NCBI GenBank assembly: GCA_044340025.1 | Contig: JBIIUJ010000028.1 | Coordinates: 1 to 22,783 of the forward strand | From: JBIIUJ01 sp044340025 | Lineage (GTDB): Bacteria; Pseudomonadota; Alphaproteobacteria; Caulobacterales; Aquidulcibacteraceae | Reading direction: 5' to 3' | DNA length: 22,783 nucleotides | Made by a program: the position numbers and the translations under genes | The notes under the pieces: generated by a model | What the model was told of the DNA's origin: nothing | Seen by the model: only the letters and a program-made list of their open reading frames with translations | The model's database searches: none | Part shown: piece by piece, positions 21,359 to 22,783 of the stretch | Numbering within the stretch: the first letter of the stretch is position 1 | How the letters are laid out: every line of letters starts with the position of its first letter

Positions 21359-21380
21359 ATGCGGTATTATCATACCGCAT
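21359..21380. promoter_or_regulatory. Perfect 9-bp palindrome between metY and rplM, operator candidate
   Basis: ATGCGGTAT (21359-21367), spacer TATC, ATACCGCAT (21372-21380). The centre contains -10-like sequences on both strands (TATTAT on plus, TATGAT on minus). The arms are followed by no T-tract, so it is not a terminator. It lies about 135 bases upstream of metY and 40 bases upstream of the rplM -35. A dimeric repressor site controlling metY is the simplest reading. Confidence 0.5.
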
Positions 21381-21419
21381 CTCTCGAACCTTGTTTTCAA
21401 ACGATTTTCAGCGGTGCTG

Positions 21420-21448
21420 TTGACAGGCTCGGGACGCGCCACTATCCA
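21420..21448 (+). promoter_or_regulatory. rplM-rpsI promoter
   Basis: TTGACA (21420-21425, full consensus), 17-bp spacer, TATCCA (21443-21448). Start near 21455, giving a leader of about 48 bases before rplM. This is the best sigma-70-type promoter in the window, as expected for ribosomal protein genes. Confidence 0.7.
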
Positions 21449-21502
21449 GCACGCCTCCTCGGCCGGGCCTTTTGCTCGGCTGATTTCGTTCGAGACCCAT
21501 CC

Positions 21503-21973
21503 ATGTACACCAAATCGGCCAAGACCGCCGAGGCGAACCGCAAGTGGATCGTGGTGGATGCCGAAGGCGCCATCGTCGGCCGTCTTGCGTCCTTCATCGC
21601 GATGCGGCTGCGCGGCAAGCACCGGGCGGACTTCACCCCCCACGCCGACGTCGGCGACTTTGTTGTTGTGATCAACGCCGACAAGGTCGTGTTCACCGGC
21701 AACAAGCTGCGCGCCAAGACCTATTATCACCACACGGGCTTCCCGGGCGGGATCAAGGAACGCACGGCTGGCAAGATCCTGTCCGGCCGCTTCCCCGAGC
21801 GCGTGCTCGAAAAGGCTGTCGAGCGGATGATGCCCAAGGAAAGCCCGCTCGCGCGCGCTCAGCTGAAAAAGCTGCGCGTGTATGCCCGCACCGAGCATCC
21901 CCACGAAGCCCAGAGCCCCGAAGTGATCGACTTCAAGGGCCGCAACCGCAAGAATGTTGGAGCCGCGGCATGA
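21503..21973 (+). CDS. rplM: Ribosomal protein uL13
   Basis: 156 residues from the ATG at 21503. L13 is an early-assembling 50S protein. Seen: RKWIVVDAEGAIVGRLASFIA (about 13-33), LRGKHRADFTPHADVGDFVVVINADKVVFTGNK, YYHHTGFPGGIKERTAGKIL and VERMMPKESPLARAQLKKLRVYARTEHPHEAQSPE. A C-terminal tail (VIDFKGRNRKNVGAAA) makes it slightly longer than E. coli L13, as in other alphaproteobacteria. A frame extends upstream, but this start agrees with the family and the promoter. It overlaps rpsI as ATGA, so the pair is coupled. Confidence 0.98.
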   Translation: MYTKSAKTAEANRKWIVVDAEGAIVGRLASFIAMRLRGKHRADFTPHADVGDFVVVINADKVVFTGNKLRAKTYYHHTGFPGGIKERTAGKILSGRFPERVLEKAVERMMPKESPLARAQLKKLRVYARTEHPHEAQSPEVIDFKGRNRKNVGAAA

Positions 21974-22464
21974 CCGAAACGACGGCCAAGAGCTTTGAAG
22001 AGCTGCGCGCCACCGCGGCGCCGGCTTCCGTGGGCGGCACCCACATCGCCATCGATCGCGAGCCCGAGATCGATGCGCTGGGCCGCTCCTACGCCACCGG
22101 CAAGCGCAAGAACGCCATCGCTCGCGTTTGGGTGAAGCGCGGCACCGGCAAGATCACCGTGAACGGCAAGGACTTCAACGCCTATTTCGCGCGCCCGGTC
22201 CTGCGCATGGTGATCCAGCAGCCGCTGATCCTGTCTGAGCGCATGAGCGAGATGGACGTGATGTGCACCGTCACCGGCGGGGGGCTTTCGGGCCAAGCCG
22301 GCGCGGTTCGCCACGGGATCGCGACCGCGCTGACGCGGTTCGAGCCCGGCCTGCGCGCCGTGTTGAAGCCGGAAGGCTTCCTCACCCGCGACAGCCGCGT
22401 GGTGGAGCGCAAGAAGTATGGCCGCGCCAAGGCGCGCCGGAGCTTCCAGTTCTCGAAGCGCTAA
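21970..22464 (+). CDS. rpsI: Ribosomal protein uS9
   Basis: 164 residues. S9 binds the 30S head, and its C-terminal SFQFSKR tail reaches the P-site tRNA. The S9 core starts at about residue 37 (GRSYATGKRKNAIARVWVKRGTGKITVNGKDFNAYF) and includes CTVTGGGLSGQAGAVRHGIATAL, LKPEGFLTRDSRVVERKKYG and RAKARRSFQFSKR. About 35 extra N-terminal residues precede the core, an extension common in alphaproteobacteria. It starts in the ATGA shared with rplM and is followed 16 bases later by the intrinsic terminator at 22481-22524. Confidence 0.98.
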   Translation: MTETTAKSFEELRATAAPASVGGTHIAIDREPEIDALGRSYATGKRKNAIARVWVKRGTGKITVNGKDFNAYFARPVLRMVIQQPLILSERMSEMDVMCTVTGGGLSGQAGAVRHGIATALTRFEPGLRAVLKPEGFLTRDSRVVERKKYGRAKARRSFQFSKR

Positions 22465-22480
22465 GCGCGTTTGCATCACT

Positions 22481-22524
22481 GCAACGCAGAAGGGGTCGGC
22501 CCGCGCCGGCCCTTTTTGCGTTGC
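22481..22524 (+). terminator. Intrinsic terminator of the rplM-rpsI operon
   Basis: The core stem GGGTCGGC / GCCGGCCC (one G-T wobble) with a 4-base loop is followed by five Ts. A flanking outer stem GCAACGCA / TGCGTTGC (22481-22488 with 22517-22524) extends the structure through the T-run. It is followed by a new gene at 22567. Confidence 0.85.
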
Positions 22525-22566
22525 GGTGGTGGCGCGAGGCGGGGGCGGCGCGCTAGGAGCACACGC

Positions 22567-22783
22567 ATGGATCCCCGCCGCCTGCCGCCCGTTCCGGGCG
22601 TGAACAATTTCCGCGATTTCGGTCTGTATCCCACGCCGGAAGGGCGCGTCCGGGGCGGGGCGCTGTTTCGCTCCGGCCATTATTCCGACGCCACGGAGGA
22701 GACCCACGCCGCGCTCGAAGCCCTCGGCGTGGCGGTGATCGTGGATCTACGCCGGCCCAGCGAGCGGATGATGCAGCCCAACA
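22567..22783 (+). CDS. Tyrosine/dual-specificity phosphatase-like protein, N-terminal part (runs off right edge)
   Basis: The first 72 residues are in the window. The start MDPRRLPPVPGVNNFRDFG leads to EGRVRGGALFRSGHYSDATEETHAALEALGVAVIVDLRRPSERMM. The order N-F-R-D-x-G, then R-G-x-L-F/Y-R-S, then L-G-x-x-x-I-x-D-L-R-x-x-x-E-R is characteristic of the Y_phosphatase3 family, whose members hydrolyse phospho-tyrosine or phosphoinositides. The catalytic C-x5-R loop lies beyond the window, so activity cannot be confirmed. It lies 42 bases after the rpsI terminator and so starts a new transcription unit. Confidence 0.8.
   Translation, partial: MDPRRLPPVPGVNNFRDFGLYPTPEGRVRGGALFRSGHYSDATEETHAALEALGVAVIVDLRRPSERMMQPN

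Noticed and set aside
21226..21400. SAM-II or SAM/SAH riboswitch upstream of metY
   Set aside because: Looked for by eye because such switches are common upstream of metY and related genes in alphaproteobacteria. No matching conserved core found; only an SD-masking hairpin is seen.
1..22783. tRNA/rRNA genes, CRISPR array, transposase or phage genes
   Set aside because: None seen by eye on either strand. A tRNAscan/Infernal run would be decisive for short RNA genes.

Overview
The window is GC-rich, densely coded chromosomal DNA of an alphaproteobacterium, most likely from the Caulobacterales/Maricaulales/Hyphomonadaceae group. The main evidence is a flagellar locus in which flgF-flgG-flgA-flgH diverges from fliL-fliM-(DUF6468)-(MotE-like), an arrangement I associate with Caulobacter relatives. 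The flgF promoter is a clear sigma-54 type, with ftr-like dyads upstream. Cysteine-free L31, GTG and ATGA junctions and alphaproteobacterial -35/-10 promoters fit the same group. The genus cannot be fixed from sequence alone.

Layout. 1-5527: two divergent flagellar operons. Rod and ring assembly genes (flgF, flgG, flgA, start of flgH) lie on the minus strand; switch and motor genes (fliL, fliM, a DUF6468-like protein, a MotE-like protein) lie on the plus strand; the 254-bp regulatory region between them holds several recognisable sites. 5532-12105: housekeeping genes: a SpoU-type RNA methyltransferase (-), murJ (+), trpS (+), rpmE (-), a large pentapeptide-repeat protein (+) and prfA (+). 12108-15022: mtgA, queG and argC, all on the minus strand, with mtgA overlapping queG. 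15112-19728: an accessory metabolic block: a broken SDR gene (-), an unusual two-part SAM methyltransferase coupled to a small coiled-coil-like protein (+), a MaoC-type hydratase (-), a Tat-exported DUF1838 protein (-) and an alpha/beta hydrolase with an atypical nucleophile elbow (-). 19915-22783: a metY-type sulfhydrylase (-), divergent from the rplM-rpsI ribosomal operon (+), which ends in a strong terminator, then the start of a tyrosine-phosphatase-like gene cut by the window edge.

The flagellar genes form one functional unit. FlgF and FlgG build the rod, FlgA chaperones the P-ring and FlgH is the L-ring lipoprotein; FliL and FliM belong to the stator/switch complex, and the last two genes probably support motor assembly. 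The regulatory region fits a CtrA / sigma-54 / FlbD-like hierarchy. The accessory block could be a small hydrolytic/hydratase/oxidoreductase pathway on an unknown substrate, but nothing in the sequence identifies that substrate.

No stretch over 300 bases lacks a gene. The largest gaps (2432-2685 and 21226-21502) both carry regulatory structure. I see no tRNA, rRNA, CRISPR array, transposase or prophage gene. The best candidates for a closer look are the methyltransferase/coiled-coil pair and its neighbours, the SD-masking hairpin and palindrome ahead of metY, the sigma-54/ftr array, and the internally deleted SDR.
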